50,143 bases of DNA from Chara braunii (taxonomy: Eukaryota; Streptophyta; Charophyceae; Charales; Characeae). How positions within the stretch are numbered: the first letter of the stretch is position 1; every line of letters begins with the position of its first letter. The translations under genes and the position numbers were made by a program. Location of the stretch: NCBI GenBank assembly GCA_003427395.1, contig BFEA01000266.1:265243-315385 (forward strand). The letters run 5' to 3'. Under the pieces are notes generated by a model. It made no database searches. It was not told where the DNA came from and worked only from the letters and a program-made list of their open reading frames with translations. Shown one piece after another: positions 48,319-50,143 of this stretch.

Positions 48319-49320
48319 TCGCCGTGAGAAGCTCGGCAAAAGTAGGTGGCGCGCAGCTTGATTGCTGGCGGGGGGTTGAATCGGAGCGGAAATGTCGTTG
48401 GGAGGAGCGGGAGATCGGGAATCGCCACCATTTGGGAAAGGGGCAGCCACGCGAACCTTTACCTGATCCGAGCATCTGCCACGTGGCAGCGTCCTGGGCC
48501 TGCTGGCACCGGCCGCGATCCCGGTGGTCTTGTGAGACAATGGGCCTAGTTGCACCACTTGCTGTCCGGCAACATTTTGAATGCATCGGGGCAAATTCCA
48601 TGGTCGGATTCATTCATAATGCTGGCAAATGGCGAGTGGTACAACTGGAGTCGATGGCTGCAGCGGCATTATCACCCCGAGAGAAACTGATGCTGCCACC
48701 CTCTGCTCTGCGCTGCAAACACTGCAGCTGTCCTCTGCTTAGGAAGAGAGAGAGAGAGGGTGGAGAGGAGAGATGTGGGGAGAGAGGGAGGGTAGTGAAA
48801 GGAGGCGGAGGAGGGGGATTGGGACGCCTGCATGCAAGTCGGATTGAGGAGAGGGCAGAGGGCGCTGCCACGTGGCAGGGGCCTCGAAAGGATCAGGGTA
48901 CTCTGAGGACGATCTCCGAGTCGATACGAGGAATAGGGGGAAGAGTGGTGAGGGCAAGATCGGGACAGGGTGGTCTGAGGCTGTTGTTATCGAGCCACGT
49001 GACGTGTCATGATGGCGGGAAGAGAGGAGGATGGTCGGGATCCCACGGAGACGCCGTCTGGAAATCCTTCTCACTAACCAAGGCGGATTTTAATCGTGTG
49101 GTTGATTACGGATTGCTGACGTGGCAGGTGCGGAGGTGTGACACGTCAGCCAAGTGGGTGGCAGAAGCATCCCCCTCTGGCTGGTCCTGGTGGCGCCAAA
49201 ATCGTCGAGCGGATGGCGGGAAAAAAAAGGAGGAGGATAAGAAACGCGCGGAAACCGACAAAGAAGTGGTGATGAGGCGAAAAGTGAAAGTGACACGTGT
49301 AGAGAGTGAGTTTATTATTA
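48315..49320. promoter_or_regulatory. GC-rich tract with ACGT (G-box) and E2F-like elements
   Basis: TGCCACGTGGCA at 48477-48488 and 48866-48877; CCACGTGACGTGTCA at 48995-49009; TGACGTGGCA at 49117-49126; GACACGTCAGC at 49140-49150; GACACGTGTA at 49292-49301. E2F-like ATGGCGGGAA near 49012, TGGCGCCAAA at 49191-49200 and GGCGGGAAAA at 49215-49224. ACGT-core boxes bind plant bZIP/bHLH factors. A 384-codon open frame spans this tract (48315-49469), but its composition (GGGG runs, EREREGGEER) does not look like protein. It is read here as promoter or 5' UTR sequence. A target gene would lie beyond the window or has been lost. Confidence 0.45.
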
Positions 49321-49504
49321 TTTTTTTTTCTTTTCTTCCCCTATTTGCTTTCCCATTTCGGAAATTGATAACGGAGGTGAGCAGCAGTCAGCTTGCGTCG
49401 CCTCTTCCCCTGCATCCCTTGGAGGTGGAAACGACCCTTTTTTTTGTTTTTTGTTTATTGTTTGATTAATGAGACAGCGCCTACCTTTACGACCTCCCTG
49501 ATTA

Positions 49505-49630
49505 CCAGACCTGGAGGTCTGCTTGTTTTTTTTTTTTTTTTAATAATAATAATAATTATTATTGGAAGGGGATATCCCCACTATTTATTCCCTCCCCTCC
49601 CCCCCCCCCCCCCCCCCCCCCCCCCGGTTT
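49505..49630. repeat. T run, (AAT)n palindrome and ~27-base poly-C
   Basis: Poly-T near 49528, AATAATAATAATTATTATT near 49543-49562 (self-complementary), and a C run at 49599-49625. Confidence 0.85.
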
Positions 49631-49663
49631 TTTTAGCATGCAGATGTGCGCAGCATTCAGCCC

Positions 49664-49950
49664 AACGGATTAAACTCTCTTCTTCTTGTTTTTTTTTTGG
49701 GACTATTCTCTTTCCGGTTTTGTCGAAGTCACTGGTTGTCTGAGTGTCACAAGCGGGGTTGTGGAAATTTTGCTTAAAAAAAAAAGAAAAAAAAAAAGAC
49801 TGCCAAGCCGCAAAGGACTAAACTCTCTCTCTTTTTTTTGGGACTACACTCTCTCCGGTTTTGTTGAAGTCACTTGTTGTCTGAGTTGGCATAAGCGGGG
49901 GTGTGGAAACTTTCTGAGTTGGCATAAGCGGGGGTGTGGAAACTTTTTCA
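49664..49950. repeat. Tandem repeat, ~130-bp unit plus an inner ~32-bp duplication
   Basis: TAAACTCTCT, TTTTTGGGACTA, CTCTTTCCGGTTTTGT, GAAGTCACTGGTTGTCTGAG and AAGCGGGGTTGTGGAAA recur at 49815-49910. Inside the second unit TCTGAGTTGGCATAAGCGGG is repeated once more (49880, 49914). Confidence 0.8.
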
Positions 49951-50112
49951 TCTCTTCTCTTTTATTTTTGCTTTTGCTTTTTTTTTTTTTTTTGGGTTCC
50001 GATATTGAACTTGATCAGACCAGATACACTTGTTCCTTTTTTTGTTCCTTTTTTCTTTTCTCGAATTTTGTTCCAATACTACTACTCGCGTATGGACGCA
50101 TACATCGGAGCC

Positions 50113-50116
<4 letters not shown>

Positions 50117-50143
<27 letters not shown>
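50117..50143. repeat. Poly-A at the window end
   Basis: About 27 A up to the last base. It may continue beyond the window. Confidence 0.85.

Noticed and set aside
48315-49469. 384-codon plus-strand ORF
   Set aside because: No protein-like conservation, polyglycine and purine-run segments, begins inside a GA repeat after an adapter, and overlaps a promoter-like motif cluster.

Overview
Eukaryotic nuclear DNA, almost entirely transposable-element and repeat sequence. I see no bacterial operons, no rRNA gene and no intact tRNA gene. There are Ty3/Gypsy retrotransposons (one a chromodomain chromovirus), a tRNA-derived SINE, many short terminal-inverted-repeat (TIR) elements, satellites, long homopolymers and assembly gaps. 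Promoter-like tracts carry plant-type ACGT/G-box and E2F-type motifs. This suggests a large, repeat-rich genome of the green lineage, perhaps a charophyte alga such as Chara. That assignment is inference; I see no gene that proves it.

Layout. 0-5.3 kb: a mosaic of MITE-like foldbacks (at least five families), (GA)n arrays, E2F-like sites and a minisatellite. 5.3-9.7 kb: the 3' half of a Gypsy element (copy 1: integrase, three further ORFs, and a 3' region with a TATA box). 10-11.7 kb, minus strand: a decayed chromovirus 3' half. 11.85-12.24 kb: SINE. 12.4-15.3 kb: MITEs, tandem repeats, a gapped (GT)n and unexplained sequence. 15.3-23.2 kb: a second copy of the first Gypsy family (copy 2), from reverse transcriptase to the 3' region, interrupted by two inverted copies of a ~0.5 kb foldback element. 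24.1-27.8 kb, minus: a decayed gene with a GHT/DNC-ENKNR signature (DUF7869-like). 28-34 kb: satellites built on a near-palindromic motif, GTCG(A/T)GTCGAACACGA, with a 320-N gap. 34-42.1 kb, plus: a closely packed series of mostly broken ORFs: a ParB/Srx-like domain, a methyltransferase-like tail, a repeat protein behind a TATA box, and a Ulp1-type cysteine protease. 42-50 kb: hairpins, a four-copy 200-bp repeat, an Arg/Glu-rich minus-strand ORF, a MITE, a Nextera mate-pair junction adapter left in the assembly, and a promoter-like tract.

Two systems deserve attention. First, both Gypsy copies carry, between integrase and the 3' terminal region, the same three overlapping ORFs: ORF2 of about 160 aa, ORF3 of about 370 aa (acidic then RS-like) and ORF4 of about 147-165 aa. 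They are joined by ATGA stop/start overlaps and a 50-nt out-of-frame overlap, kept in two divergent copies. ORF2 and ORF4 are still open in copy 2. They sit where env would be but do not look like env. Second, the 34-42 kb ORF cluster combines ParB-like, methyltransferase-like and Ulp1-like modules, which suggests a large and possibly undescribed eukaryotic mobile element.

Most coding sequence here is pseudogenic. Frames are followed across in-frame stops and frameshifts by homology between copies or to family motifs. No joined or repaired protein is given.
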